NCBI GenBank assembly: GCA_951802195.1 | Contig: OX637624.1 | Coordinates: forward strand, 868,001-932,000 | DNA from: Tausonia pullulans | Taxonomy: Eukaryota; Basidiomycota; Tremellomycetes; Cystofilobasidiales; Mrakiaceae | Direction: 5' to 3' | Length of the DNA: 64,000 bases | In this document: one piece after another, positions 20,047 through 31,792 of the stretch | How positions within the stretch are numbered: position 1 is the stretch's first letter | How the letters are laid out: every line of letters starts with the position of its first letter | Notes under the pieces: generated by a model | What the model was told of the DNA's origin: nothing | Seen by the model: the letters and a program-made list of their open reading frames with translations, nothing else | The model's database searches: none | Made by a program: the position numbers and the translations under genes

Positions 20047-20789
20047 CGGCGGTTAATTCTTTTTAAATCATACTCGGTAATCATTCGACCAACCCCCTTC
20101 CGGCCCTACCACCATCAGATGGTTGTTCAACTATCTCCTGTCTCGCCATTGGCTACTTGGTTTCACGTAACCAGACCGGGTCTCTTCCGATACGATCCAA
20201 TGCCTTTTACCGGGCCACGTGTCGAAATGGGTAAACTTAACTCCGTCCTCAAAACTTGCTCATCACTATGACCTGGCAGCGCTCCCTGTCCCATATCGGC
20301 GGAGGAGCGAGCTACTGTCTTTCATCCCGGCGGCCCCGTGTGGTCGACGGCCGTCAAAATATCGTAAGGCGGCCGAGGATTAGGATTCGGTCACGAAACG
20401 TCATTTTATAGCGAACCCTACTCCAACTGTGGAGCTGCGAGGAGAACCACTCGGGGTAGGATCCGGGGGTGGAGCCGCGTTTCTACCGCCGGCTGTCGAC
20501 ACGCTTGGACTCTCATTCAGGCTCTCGCTGGCGCTGCGGGCTCCTGCTGGTTCGCTGCGGGGACTGCCGGGGCAACGCCATCTTGAGGCGTCTCCACTAC
20601 CAGTCTCCACCATCGGACGACTCTCCGTTGTGGTGCCTTGTGGCCCCCGCGACCATAAGAGGCGTCACAAAAAGTCTGGATGAATCATGAGGGGGAAGAA
20701 AGAGGAGGGGAATGATCAAGACCAACGAACCCTCCCAATTCCCACCATCCAGCTTCAACTTTCATCCTCTCTCTCTCGTGCCACAGGCC
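20047..20789. other. Intergenic, promoter region of the MFS transporter
   Basis: No gene recognised. The notable element is the palindromic-core motif described at 20207-20229. An in-frame ATG at 20712 upstream of my chosen transporter start could extend that protein by 26 residues. Confidence 0.5.
20207..20229 (+). promoter_or_regulatory. CACGTG-containing direct repeat, copy 1
   Basis: TTACCGGGCCACGTGTCGAAATG lies about 560 bp upstream of the transporter ATG and recurs with one change at 24283-24305. The CACGTG core is the binding site of bHLH factors such as Pho4 and Cbf1 in yeasts. Whether this copy regulates the transporter is a guess; it may equally be part of a dispersed repeat. Confidence 0.4.
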
Positions 20790-23647
20790 ATGCCAGCTCT
20801 CAAAAAGCTCCCCATCAACTCTACCTTCTTCCCCGGCGAGAATACCGCGGATGACTCACACGTTGAGAACGTTCGCCCCACCACTGGCCGCCGTCAGCCA
20901 TCAGGCATGGATGTGAATGACAACGAAACCCAGTCCCCGACCCGGGCGACGACCGTCTTCGGCGTGAGTGCAGCCAACCACACTGCCTGCCGTTCCTGAT
21001 AGGACGTTCGTTTACTGAGCCATGCTCTCGCCGTCCCTAGTCCGACGACGGCATCGACCTCGAGAACGTTGACTCTCAGGGCAAGGATCAAGGCGGCCGC
21101 AAGAAAGTCATCCTCCTTCACTTTGAGCAGGACGACCCGGAAGACCCGATGAACTGGAGCAACGGTCCGTTTGAGCTGTGTCGCGATAGGCCCTCTGAAC
21201 CATTGACCGACCCATCTCCGTTTATCCAGGCCGCAAGTGGTCGATTGTGCGTTGTCGGCCTACTCACGCGCCCAAACACCAGCTGATTTCCTCCATGTCT
21301 CATGACAGACTGCTCTCCTCTGCATGATGACGTGAGTCGCCTTGTCTTTCTCGACACTTCTATGACTGACTCTCTTCTGGCCAACAGGATGCTTATTGGA
21401 CTTTCGACGTCTGCGTACTCTAACACTGTCGGTGGCATGTCCGAGGAGTACGGTGTTAGCCAGGTCGCGGCCCAGGGTTAGTCCGTTTCCTGATGCACCT
21501 GTAGGACTTGCTTACGATTTCTTGCCACCCTCTCCTAGTTGGCATGTTCACTTTCAACGCTGCTTGCGCCGTAGCCCCTCTCTTCCTCGCCCCTCTCTGC
21601 GAACTCATTGGTCGCCGTGAGGTCTACCTTTCCGCCTACTTTCTCTTCGTTCTCACCTTTCTGTTCCGTGAGGATCCTTCCTTCGCCCCAGCTTTTGGGC
21701 CCCTTAAGTTGATCATGACTCCCTTCCAGTCGCCCTCGGTAAGAATGTCGGAACACAGATCGTCGGTCGCCTCTTCGCTGGTCTCTTCGGATCCTGTGGT
21801 ACCATCCTTGTTGGTGGCACGCTTGCCGACATCTGGGACACCCACGAGCGCTCGCTCCCCATGACCTGCTTCACATTTGTGGCCATTCAAGGAACTATCA
21901 CCGCTCCCCTCTGTGCGTCTTCAATCTATCCGCCAGGCGTACAATCTTGTCGCTGAACTCGCTTCATGCTTCCCAGACTGCGGCTACATCAGCGCCTCCA
22001 TCGGCTGGAGGTGGATCGAGTGGATCCACATGATCGCCAACGGCGCTCTCCTCATCGTCGAGTTCTTCTTCCTCAAAGAGACCCGTGGAGCCAAGATCCT
22101 CATGGACCGTGCCAAGGCTCTGTGCGTTTATAATCTTCTGTTTCATTCGATGACTGCTGACATAGCCTTTATCATCACATCCAGCCGCAAGGAGACTGGC
22201 GACAACCGATAGTGCGTCTTCGTTCGTGAGATCACCGATCCCACAACTGCTGACATTTCCCTATTCCAGCCGTGCCCCTGCTGAGCTCGAGTCTGAAAAC
22301 GTCAAAGATCTCCTCAAGCAGTCGTGCACCCGTGCCATCAAACTTATGGTTAAAGAACCTGTCCTTTTCTGCTTCGGTTTCTGGGTGCGCGCCTCGTCCA
22401 CTCTTAGGCCCCACTTCTGCGTTGCTCACACCTTCGTGACGTTCTGCAGATTGCCTTCGCCTGGGGAGTCACCTTCCTTTTCTGTGAGCATACCTCCGCT
22501 CGTTCTCTTGCTGGCGATCCTGAAACTAATTCCCGATGAACAGTGTCTGTCATTCCCCTTACCTTTCAGGGTAACCACGGCTGGTCCGAGGGTAACGGTG
22601 GTCTTCCATATATCGCTCTCATGTAAGCTATTGTCTAAACTCCACAAGGAGCAAAGCTTACTCGTTGTCGTCCTTCTCAATAATAGTATCGGCTGCATCC
22701 TCGGGTTCATCACCGATTTTTGGGCCACCGCCAAGTATAACCGCGAGACTGAGAAGAACGGAGGTGTCCCGATTCCCGAGTACCGTCTCTGGTTAGTCGA
22801 GCCTTTCAAATACCCTACTTGGCGCCGCAACTGAAACTGATCTTGCTATTTCATTATCTCCAGGGGTGCCATGCACTTTGCTATGTTCCTCCCCATCGGT
22901 CTATTTATCTTTTCGTTCACCCAGTACAAGTTTGTGCACTGGGTACGCCACCTTACTTCATCATCTCGTGGTTCGAGAAGCAGGCACTCACGTCCACATC
23001 CCTTCTCTTCAGATTGCCCCAACCATCGCTCTCGTCCCCATTATTCTCGGAATCTACGCCATCTTCAACGCCGTCTACAACTATACGAGCGACTCATATG
23101 GCGAGCTCTCTAGCTCTGCCATCGCTGGCCAGGGAGTGAATAGCGTCTCCCGCTTCTTGGCACAGGCGGCCAATCGCTGACATTGTCCCTACTCCAGTTT
23201 ATGCGCAACATGTTTGCTGCTTCCTTCCCTCTCTTCGGACGCCAGATGTTCCAAAAAATGGGCTTCCAGTGGGCTGGTGAGTGAGGGGTCGTCTGTCCGT
23301 GGGAAGGGTGAAAGCATTTCCCTGATATCCACTCCTCCACCCAGGTCTCCTTCTTGCGCTCGTCGGTTCGCTCATGGTTCCTCTGCCCTTCATCCTTTTT
23401 AAGTATGGAGGTATGTTGGGTCTCCTCCAGCTCTAAGAAGATAGCCTCGACTGACTCAATATTCATCGTTTCAGCTCGCATCCGCAAGAGCTCGGCCTAC
23501 GCTTCTGCTACGACCGGATCGGCCTCTGGCACCGGCGAGAAGAAGCCCACCGACGAGGAGAACCAGGCCGGAGTCTCGGGCGAGAAGAAGGCTCGCTCCA
23601 AGAGGCATCCTGAGCTCGAGTCTAAGGGGATAGCTCTCCAGATCTGA
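20790..23647 (+). CDS. MFS transporter, DHA1 drug/H+ antiporter type
   Basis: Plasma-membrane secondary transporter with 12 predicted membrane segments, encoded by more than a dozen exons. The cytoplasmic N-terminus ends DDPEDPMNWSN, a stretch typical of DHA1 (Flr1/Tpo-type) proteins just before TM1. Recognisable segments are YSNTVGGMSEEYGVS, VGMFTFNAACAVAPLFLAPL with the motif-A region CELIGRREVYLSAYFLF, GRLFAGLFGSCGTILVGGT, ADIWDTHERSLPM, IGWRWIEWIHMI and FFLKETRGAKIL. A long loop (RAPAELESENVKDLL) separates the halves; the second half contains GAMHFAMFLPIGLFIF and MRNMFAASFPLFGRQMF. The tail is lysine/glutamate-rich. Substrates could be drugs, polyamines or organic acids. The start at 20790 is the conventional choice; an in-frame ATG at 20712 is possible. 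Confidence 0.85.
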
Positions 23648-24566
23648 GAGCGCACGCGGCGGCGATCGGCGCCCTCGACGTCTCTCGCTTCCACCTTATC
23701 GACCCCGCCCCTTCGGCGCCCTCCGTTTCCCCCTCCCCCTCTTCCTGCTTCTCTCCTCTCTTTGCTTTGTCCCCTCCCCCATGCAATAGCTTCGCTAATC
23801 TTGCAACCCTATCGTCCACACATCCAAGGCTGTATTACTAAAAACCACAACATAACATTAGACAAGCCCCTCTCGATCGATTGTGCATGCAGCCTCTGCG
23901 CTCTATCTCCTTCAGGGTCCGGTCCACTTGCTTTCACTCAATAGCCTATCTACCACTGCATCTGACGTGAGCCGTATGGACCGCTCGTCACACGAGTGCT
24001 TATCAAATTATAGCGATGATCAGAAACATCTGGTCGCGCCTCGTGTGCGTGCCGCCGGGGAACTTGTTCCTTGATCTCCGCTTCTCCAACGTGGCGTGTC
24101 TGTTTTCCCTCCCTTTAATTCCTCAGGAATAGTCAACAGGGGCGGCTTTCACGTGCAAGGGGCGTCATTGCCTGACTGCTTCTCGAGTCAAGTCAGCTGG
24201 CCTGTCCGGATCACGCTCCTGTGTCCCCCTTGACTACTTTCAGACTATCGGATGGATATCTTGCAATCCGATTTAGTGCTTGTTACCGGGCCACGTGCCG
24301 AAATGTTTAAAGCATGAACTCTATTTTTCACATGATCTTGAGTCTCGCGAACGAGAATCTTGTCGAACAGAGAGAGTGATGGGGGTTCCAAGCCTCGCTG
24401 GGCTTGCTGGATATGAAGATAAGAAAATAAACAGGTGAAAGGAGTGAAGAAGAGAGAGAGAGATAGAGACAGAGAGAGGAAGGCAAAAAAATAATAAAAA
24501 AAGGGAGGAGATAAGTCTTCTATTACCACGAGCAAATGCGAAGAGACACGATACGATGACCTCATT
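23648..24566. other. Convergent intergenic region
   Basis: About 900 bp between the 3' ends of the transporter and the glutaredoxin-like gene. It holds C/T-rich 3' UTR sequence (23,690-23,780), the second CACGTG repeat, and an A/G-rich simple stretch with GAGA and AAAAAATAATAAAAAAA near 24,450-24,510. No gene recognised. Confidence 0.45.
24283..24305 (+). promoter_or_regulatory. CACGTG-containing direct repeat, copy 2
   Basis: TTACCGGGCCACGTGCCGAAATG matches 22 of 23 bases of 20207-20229; looser similarity extends on both sides (ATCC.AT and AAA....AACTC). The two copies bracket the transporter gene in direct orientation. Confidence 0.4.
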
Positions 24567-25998
24567 TCAGGCGTTCTCCTTCTCCTTATCCCTCTTCTCC
24601 GCCTCGGCCGCCGCCTCCTCCCGCTCTTCCTCCTGAGCCTCTTCCTCAGTGAGGCCCTCAAACTCGAGTCTCACTCGGCGCTCGTGACCGATGGTCTCGC
24701 CTCCACCGGCTTCAACAAGCTCAGCGCCGAGGTCGCCAGCCTCGTGGAGGTCGTTGAGCTCAGCGAAGGAGCCGACTGGGTGGCCGCCAATGAGGATCAT
24801 CGGCAGGGTCTTGAGTCCCGTAAGGCGGGTGAGGAGGGCGACGAGGACGTCCTCGTCGGCTGCAAAGGAAACCAGTCTCAGCTATAAGCAGAAGCAGGGG
24901 AGAACCGGGGCAAAAAAAAAAATAGACTGACGTCGCCCACGGGTCTCGATGTACGCCAGCCCAGTGCCCTTCTTGCCGAAGTAGTGCTCTTTTCGGAGAA
25001 GCTTTTTGACCTTTTCCGTCGCTGGCTGGCCCCTACGACCGATCACGACCGTCGGCCAAAGCTCCCAGCAATCGTGCTGGAGCTGCTCCAGCACATCCGC
25101 CCGCTGGTTCGCCTCGTCTGGTCGGGTCGGGAGCGAGACATCGAGGACAGCGTCTGGGTCGAGCGGGGCTTGAGGGTCCGTCCTGACGGAGAGATGATTA
25201 TCCGAGGACGAGGCGAGAAAGAGGATGAGCGCCGCGAGCTCCTCGGGGACCGTCAAATTGAGGCTGTAGTCGTCGTCCTCGGATTCTAGCGTCGCCTGGG
25301 AGGCGTCTGGAGTATCCCTGGGAGTCTTGGCCTGCTGCGGCTTGACATAGTGTCGGGGGCGGACTGGATTGGGTAAGTGACCATGCGTCAGGCTTTCAGA
25401 ACCCGTTCCAACTCCGGCGGACTCCAAACCCACCGGTGTTGACCTCCTTCGCGGTCGTCCCCTCGGGCGTTTTGTGGTTGTTCCGTCGGTCTATCATCCC
25501 CTTGGGCGGCAGGTTCGCCCGGATACCATCCCCTTGCTTCCTGAGCCAGCGCGGGTCGACCATGGCGCCTCGTTTACCGCCGTCGACGGGTCTCAGCCTC
25601 CGACGGTTGGAGAGCAGCTGTTGCTGCTGGCGGGACATCGTCGACGCCGCGTTTAACGACGACTCCGGCAGTGTGAGAAGACACAAGAACGCGAGGAAGA
25701 GCGCGACGAAGATGACGACCCGCCGACGACGCCAGCGGGTGGAAGCTACCGTCGGGAAGAAAGCGAGCAGCCTGGAGAGCGTCGTCGTCGGTGGGCCATG
25801 GTAGTTGCTTTTGGGCGCTGAGGAGCTTAACGGGTGGTGCCCGTTTGGCGAGGCGGGTCGGGGGTAGAGCGCGTCCGAGGCGGTCCGTCGGTGAGGAGGG
25901 CGATTTGGGAGCGAGTTGGCGGGCGCAGCTGCTGAGGTCGAGGGCGGCGTCGGGCGTTGGTGAACGGCGGTTGCACCGAGGTGGGAGGGCGACGACAT
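24567..25998 (-). CDS. Membrane-anchored glutaredoxin-like protein lacking the active-site cysteine
   Basis: Resembles Grx6/Grx7-type monothiol glutaredoxins of the early secretory pathway. The N-terminus is Ser/Pro-rich and cytosolic (MSSPSHLGATAVHQR), then one membrane segment (VVIFVALFLAFLCLLTL), a basic stem, and the luminal domain. The thioredoxin-fold part runs WPTVVIGRRGQPATEKVKK, then FGKKGTGLAYIETRGR, PDEDVLVALLTRLTGLKTLP and MILIGGHPVGSFAELNDL. The TLP cis-proline loop and GGxPVGSFxEL glutathione-loop region match the family, but the CPYS/CSYS position reads RGQPAT, so the redox cysteine is absent. The C-terminus is a Glu/Lys-rich coil. Two introns (gttctg...ccag and gtcagt...gcag) preserve the frame. 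It may be a redox-dead binding protein. Confidence 0.75.
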
Positions 25999-27334
25999 GT
26001 GGGTGGTCGATGAGAAGGGGAGAGAGAAGAGAGAGAAGAGGAAAAGGGAGGAAAGCTGAGATAAGGCGAGGGTCTCGGATGACTGCTCAAAAGCTATCTC
26101 TGGCCTGGTGGGAGAGGAACTAGACGACGGGTATCGAGAGACAACGAGAGCTCGTTGCCTTCGTCGTGTTCGTCGACGCGACCGGATTTAAGGTGGGGGA
26201 GGGGGGGGCGACGGCGAGTGGGATTGATCCCGGGCGCGGAGGTGGCCGTGCAGAGGGGAATGTGTGAGAGTGAGCCTCCGATGATGCCACGTCCGGGGAA
26301 GGAGGGCAACGGTGGCCTCGAGAGAGAAAGAGGGACGAGAGGTAGGAGGAGAGGGAAAAAGAGCAAGGATGGGGCAACTGGATGGTTAGAGGGAGGGAGG
26401 GACGACCTAGAAGGAATTAGGGCTGGCCTTGTTACAGAGCCGAGCCTCCTTCTGAGTCGACCCAGGGCACCTCCATCGGTCTCGGCCATCCTGCGCCCTT
26501 GTCGAGCGAGATAGTGTTTGACGCCCCTCCTCGCTTCTTTCTTCTTGATTCTCACAATTACACTTCCCCACGACGGGCCAAGGTTTTAAGCAACAAGCTG
26601 CACCGGCGGCTAGCAGCAGCAGGGGCAGGCGCCGGTGGGCTGATGGCAAGCTCTGTTTGCACACACCCTTCTTATTGTGGCACTAAAAGAGGAGGCAGTC
26701 CATTGGCGTCCATGCAGATCAATGACGAGATCTAATTATGAGCAAAGGCCCCAGATGGTGATGAGACACAGAGAGGGTCGTCTCCCCCCTCGGCATCTGG
26801 CACCTCACCCCACATGCCCCTTCCCTGGCCGCGATGACCTGAGCCCCCATTTCTCTATCGAACGAAAGCCAGTCACGTCGAAGACGCGCGCGCATGCCTG
26901 CTTTCATATACTCAAGCGGCCCTTCTTCCTTCCAAATATCAGTCATCTCCCCCACAAACCAACTGAGGAGAGACCGTGAAAGAGCTTCATCCTTCAGTAG
27001 AGTGCCACCATCTTCTACCGCTCTCAGCGCCACGAATCATCCCAGAAAAGAGGCAAACATAGGCGGAGTTGCGTTTGCCCAGCATGAATGTCTCTGGAGT
27101 CTGAGCTAGGTTTTCTTCGCGCACGTGCGGCTACCACTACCCCAGCCAGGGTCGACCTGATGGCACACCTTCCAGAAGAAAGCGTTCGGTGGATTTTCCA
27201 CCCGCAGCGACCGGCCGCTCAGAGGACAGTGGATGAATGTGAATAGTGGCATGTGAGAAAGTAAGATGCTAGGCAAACAGACAAGGTCCATACGCGCGCT
27301 CTCCCCGCTCCCCGCCACCACGAGAGTGTCTCGC
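25999..27334. other. Intergenic between glutaredoxin-like gene and FCF2
   Basis: 1.3 kb holding the promoter and leader of the glutaredoxin-like gene (minus strand) and the terminator side of FCF2. Open frames on both strands lack any recognisable motif and have no consistent splice pattern. The composition is purine-rich on the plus strand from 26,010 to 26,400, i.e. C/T-rich in the gene's sense direction. Confidence 0.45.
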
Positions 27335-28813
27335 TCAGAACTTCGTCTTCCGTTTCTTCCAACCCTTGCCCCGTCCATTCCTCTCTCTCCCTTCCTGGAG
27401 TGCCCCAAACTTGCGCTTCGCGTACTCCGTCGCCTCCGAGTCTACCACAAGATCCTTGATGATCGACCCAACGCGTTGCTCCTTGATAAGCGTCGTCGAT
27501 CCCATCACCTTGGATGGCTCATGGAGACGACCGATGGCGAAGACCTCGGGGACGTGCTGGATTGAGCCTTGGCCCTTGTAGAAGCGCTTGGGGTCGAGCG
27601 AGTTGCGGAGCTTGAGAGCGTGGTACTCGCGCGTCATGTCCTTGCGACGGTCCGAGGGGATCGGAGGGAGGGCGCTCCAAGGAAGAGGGGCGTTCTCGGC
27701 GCGGGCCTGGAGAGAGAGAGAGTAAGAGAAAGAGGGAGGGAGTGAAAGAGAGAGAGGGGTAGAGAGAAAGAGACGACGTGTCAGGACGCTCAAAAGCAAC
27801 GCTGCGCGCGATACGCCAACAAACAAACGCCACCCTACTCACGGCCTTGGCCGCCTTCTTGGACAGCTGCGGAGGCAGGACAAACGTGTCGAGCTCCGGG
27901 GGCGACCGCGACGAGGGGCCAGCCTCCGCTGCGGGCTCCGTTGAGGACGATGGAGCGGCGGCAGGGGCAGAGCGAGTAGAGGAGGAGGTGAGCTTTGCGC
28001 GACCAGACTTGTCAAAGTTGAGGTACGGTGAGGGGAGATCGGGGACATCCAGGCCGGGAAGGGGGCTATAAGGCATGGCACAGAGTGTGTAAATCCCACG
28101 GACAAGTCAAAGTCCAAGAGAGACGCGCGCGTTACTCACACCTCCTTGGTCGACTCCATTTCGAGCAGCACCCCGCCGCCGGCAGCCGCCTTCTTCTCGG
28201 CCGCCTTGGCCTCTGCACTCGCGTACGCCTGCGAGAGTAGGCCAGCAAGGAAGGCCTCCTCCTCGGCTTCGGTCCGTGCGGGTGCGAACTTGTCCAGACC
28301 TTCGTCGTCGTCGCTATCCTCCTCGCTCTCGCTCTCGCTGCTGCTGCTGCTGCTGCTAGCCTCCGAAGAGTCATCCTCGTCCTCACTCTCCACCTCCTCA
28401 ACGACAACCTCCCGTGCCTTGCCCTTGTCGGCAGCAGCAGGCGTCGTCGGCGGGATGCTCCCCCTCCGGCTCCCGCCCGACGCGCTCGTGCTCTCGACCT
28501 CGACGGAGAGGCGGCTTGCGCTCCTCGTGGCCCTCGCGGCGGCCCTGGGGGTGCTCTTGCCCGTCACGCTCGTCGCAGGGCTCTGGGACCTCGATCGGGC
28601 GCGCTGCCCGCTTGGCGGCGAGGGGGGAGCCGCGAACTTGGGGGTTCCGGGGGCTGGCAGGGCGGCGGGTGAGAGCAGGCGCGCGGCGGAACGGGTGAGC
28701 CGGCGGGTCGGGGTGCTGGTGTCGTCAAACGTAGAAGAGAGGGCGACGTCTTGGGACGATGCGACGGAGGACGGCGCCGGAGAGGCGGTGGCGAGCCGAG
28801 TGGTGACGGGCAT
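27335..28813 (-). CDS. FCF2: rRNA-processing protein Fcf2
   Basis: Nucleolar SSU-processome factor needed for early pre-18S rRNA cleavage; animal counterpart is the C-terminal part of TDIF2/DNTTIP2. The N-terminal half is low complexity, with basic/Ser-rich segments, an acidic cluster (VESEDEDDSSEAS) and a serine run encoded by a CTG-type microsatellite at about 28,335-28,360. The conserved domain is in the last exon: PLPWSALPPIPSDRRKDMTR, EYHALKLRNSLDPKRFYKG, then VPEVFAIGRLHEPSKVM and RVGSIIKDLVVDSEATEYAK, ending in the basic KGWKKRKTKF. I choose the ATG at 28813 (MPVTTRLATASPAPSS); an in-frame ATG at 29005 would add 64 residues. Two introns are visible. Confidence 0.88.
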
Positions 28814-29405
28814 GGTACTTGGTGCTTGCTTGGCTGATGGAGGACACAGGTCTGGGGGTCGAATAAAATCGAGGGCCGAGAGGTCGGAGAAGCGCGGAAA
28901 GGGCGGTGCGCATGGCCGCTCGCCTGTCTCGGCTGGCTGCATGTCCCTTTGCCTGGATCGACGACATGCAGGAGAGGGGGGAAGAGACCCAGTGGATGGT
29001 GGCATGGATCCTACTGGCAGGATCTACGCATGACTCAGGCGTGCTGGCTCATGGCGAAATGCGAAAGAGCAAACATGGGAAAGCTGAGCTGAGGTGTTCC
29101 CCCTGGCTCGCGGGCGGGACACGTCTCATCAGCAGGCCGCCGGCCTCCAACTCAGCTGTCCCAGCCGAGCGATGCCTCGTCTCACCATCGCCCTCTTGCT
29201 TCTCGCCAATGCCTTTTAAGACTCCCCCCAACCCAATCGGTCTCCCCTCAACATTCACAACCAAACCCCCCTTCGCCCACTCGCCCTCACGGCTCTCGCC
29301 CTCGTCGTCGGTCTTCTCGCCTACCTGCTCACGCCGCACACCAGCAACACGCCCTCCACCTTCGACACCGCAAACACCCTCACCACCCCCACTCCCGACC
29401 CCACC
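28814..29405. promoter_or_regulatory. Divergent promoter region of FCF2 and the pirin gene
   Basis: 590 bp between two head-to-head start codons. The right-hand part is coding-like: in frame with pirin, 29,280-29,330 encodes ALTALALVVGLLAYLL with no in-frame ATG before the stop at about 29,217. Confidence 0.4.
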
Positions 29406-30743
29406 ATGATCCAGACCCTACTGGGGAAGTCCTCCGCCGCCGCCACTGCTTCGTCGACGACCAAGTCGGCCGTCCGCAACGCGAGCCTCAAGCTGAGGGC
29501 CCGTCCCTCTGAGACCCGCGGATCGGCCAATCGTGAGTGGTCCGAGTTGAATGCGTCAGCTCGTGAGACGCACACACTAACCCGCTCCTGCATCTCTCTC
29601 CTTCCTCAGACGGATGGCTCAAGACCTTCCACACGTTTTCGTTCGCCGGATACCAGGACTCCGGTGAGTGAAGCACGGTGTCCTCCTCCTCCCTCCAACG
29701 CTGACAGACACTTTCCCTCTCCCAGACTTCGAATCGTACGGCCCCCTGCGTGTCATTAACGAGGACCGCGTCGAGCCCAACGAGGGCTTCGGCACACACC
29801 CGCATCAGACGTTCCAGATCTGGTCGTACATCGTCGCGGGCGAGCTCGAGCACCGGGACTCCATGGGCAACGTCGAGATCATGAAGCGGGGCGACATCCA
29901 GATGACAGACGCTGGTACAGGCATCAGGTGAGTTTCGAGCGGGCGGATCTCCTCTTGGGCTGCTTTGTCGCTAACGAAATCATCCCCCCCCCCTCTCCCA
30001 GACACTCTGAGTACAACCGCCACCCGAGCAAGCAGGTCCACTTCCTCGTACGCCCCCCGTCCACTGCATCTCCGCCCTGTTCCTTACTGATTGCTTCCAC
30101 TCCCCTTCCCAGCAAATCTGGGCCCTCCCCAACAAGCGTCCGGGAAAGCCCGTCTACTACACCCGTCACGTTACCGACGCCCAGAAGCGGGCGGGTCTCG
30201 TCCAGGTCGTTGGACCCCTCGGATCGGACGGCGTCTCCCAGGAGCGCGAGTCGGACGGGGCGGCGCCGGTGAGTAGTGGCGCAGCAGCTCCAGCCCTTTC
30301 TGGCTTCCTTCCATCTCGCTGACACTCGTTCGCTCTTCGCCAGGTCTCCGCCGATCTTCACATGTTTGCGACGCTTCTTGGACCGGGCGCCTCGGCGGAG
30401 CACAAGTTCCAGCCTTCTGCGGTTTCGCCGTCGCGCAAGGCCTACGTCCACGTAGTGAGTCGTTCCCATCTCCTAACTCCTCCTTACTCTGCTCTTACCA
30501 GTAAATGCTTATGCGCCCTTCCTCCCTTCCCTCCCCACCCCCGTACTACAGGTTCAGACCTCCGGCTTCAACACCAAGCCCGCCCTCGCCGACGGTGCCC
30601 GTGTCCGGCTCAACGGCGAGCTCGAGCTCGGCGAGGGCGATGGCGCGTTTGTCGAGGGTGGCAAGGCCGGGGAGCTCCTCTCGCTCGAGAGCATCGGCGA
30701 GAAGGAGGCCGAGGTGCTCGTCTTTGATCTTGGGGACGCCTGA
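29406..30743 (+). CDS. Pirin family bicupin protein
   Basis: Iron-binding bicupin of the pirin family; in different organisms pirins act as quercetin dioxygenases or transcription cofactors. The protein opens MIQTLLGKSSAAATASSTTK, rich in Ala/Ser/Lys/Arg like a mitochondrial presequence, then GWLKTFHTFSFAGYQDS, DFESYGPLRVINEDRVEPNE and GFGTHPHQTFQIWSYIVAGE. Metal ligands of human pirin correspond to the two His in THPHQ and to His and Glu in IRHSEYN; all are present. LEHRDSMGN and KRGDIQMTDAGTGIRHSE are also standard. The second cupin (ADLHMFATLLGPGA to LVFDLGDA) is weakly conserved, as usual. Six introns. The start is uncertain because an upstream hydrophobic stretch shares the frame but lacks an ATG. 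Confidence 0.88.
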
Positions 30744-31792
30744 GCGTACACCCTCTCTTGGTAGTCAGGACTCCTCGCCCTCTTCTTTTTCTTCTGACGT
30801 CTTTGATTAATCCGTTTGGTCCGGTCCGATCTGTCTCTCTCATTCCGTCCGTAGCTCAGCTAGGACCATGCTCCCCCCCCCCCCCCTTCCCCCTTGTGCT
30901 TTCGATTTGCTTTCGTCCTCTCTTGCGATCCATGTTTGTCATGCCCCTCCATCTCGCTCTCTTCCCTTCCTCCTTCCAGAAAATCTTCCATCCAACCGCC
31001 ATCCCAGAGGTCGGTTCTCTGGCCCAATCTGCGCATTAGCCAGCACGACAAGGCAGCGAGCGATGGATCCGGGGAGACGGATGTGTTCGGGGCAGGTGCG
31101 GCCCGATGGGGGTTGGACGCAAAGGGGGGAGGGGAGGCAATAGGACTCTGTCAACAAACAGGTCTACAAATGGAGAGGAAAGGGGGCAAGGGAGGCAGAC
31201 GACGACGACGCGGAGGAGAACAAGCCGGGATACGCCTGGCCGGTGGGCGCGCGCGCCACGCTACTCTGTTATCCCGAGCGTGGCATTACCGATAGGTAGA
31301 TGCGAGCTAGCAGGGCATAGTTTGATGAGCGGCTGCGTGGCCTGCCTCCCTGACGGTTGAGTCAGACATGACGGCGTGGTCGAAGTCATCTACTTCGACG
31401 CGTTACGTCATGGGGCCCCTTGCATTAAGCAGGACGAGGCAGGGGGAAAAATGGAGCGAGGACACGAGGAACAGGAGACCGCCCTTCCCGGCGTCGCGCG
31501 GGCAGGCGGCGGGGGGAGGCGCCCTCGCGGCAGCGGCCTGCTGGTCAGTCAGCTCAGTCTGTCCCCAGTCCATCCATCCAACGTCCTTCTCGGCCGTCCC
31601 CCCCCTCCCCGTCGCCCGTCGTCTCTTCCTCTCGTTGTACAGCAGCAGCAATAGGATCAGCAGCGAGTCCCGCCGGCCCGCCTTCATTTTCATCTCCACC
31701 CCCCACCGCTCAGGTGGGCCGTTTGCTTCCACACGCATTAGACGAGGACACAGCAGCCCTGCCCTCACTTGCTACCGTCGTCGAGGCTGCTC
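30744..31792. other. Intergenic, long upstream region of the histidine kinase
   Basis: About 1 kb between tandem plus-strand genes. It begins with a pirin 3' UTR that has a run of about 14 C at 30,872-30,886. No gene recognised; the length suits a regulated promoter or long 5' leader for the kinase. Confidence 0.45.

Noticed and set aside
20429-20690. Open plus-strand frames upstream of the transporter
   Set aside because: Compositional frames with no homology visible and no splice link to the transporter exons.
31769-31792. Upstream start of the histidine kinase at a TTG
   Set aside because: There is no ATG at that place; the first ATG in the frame is at 31793.
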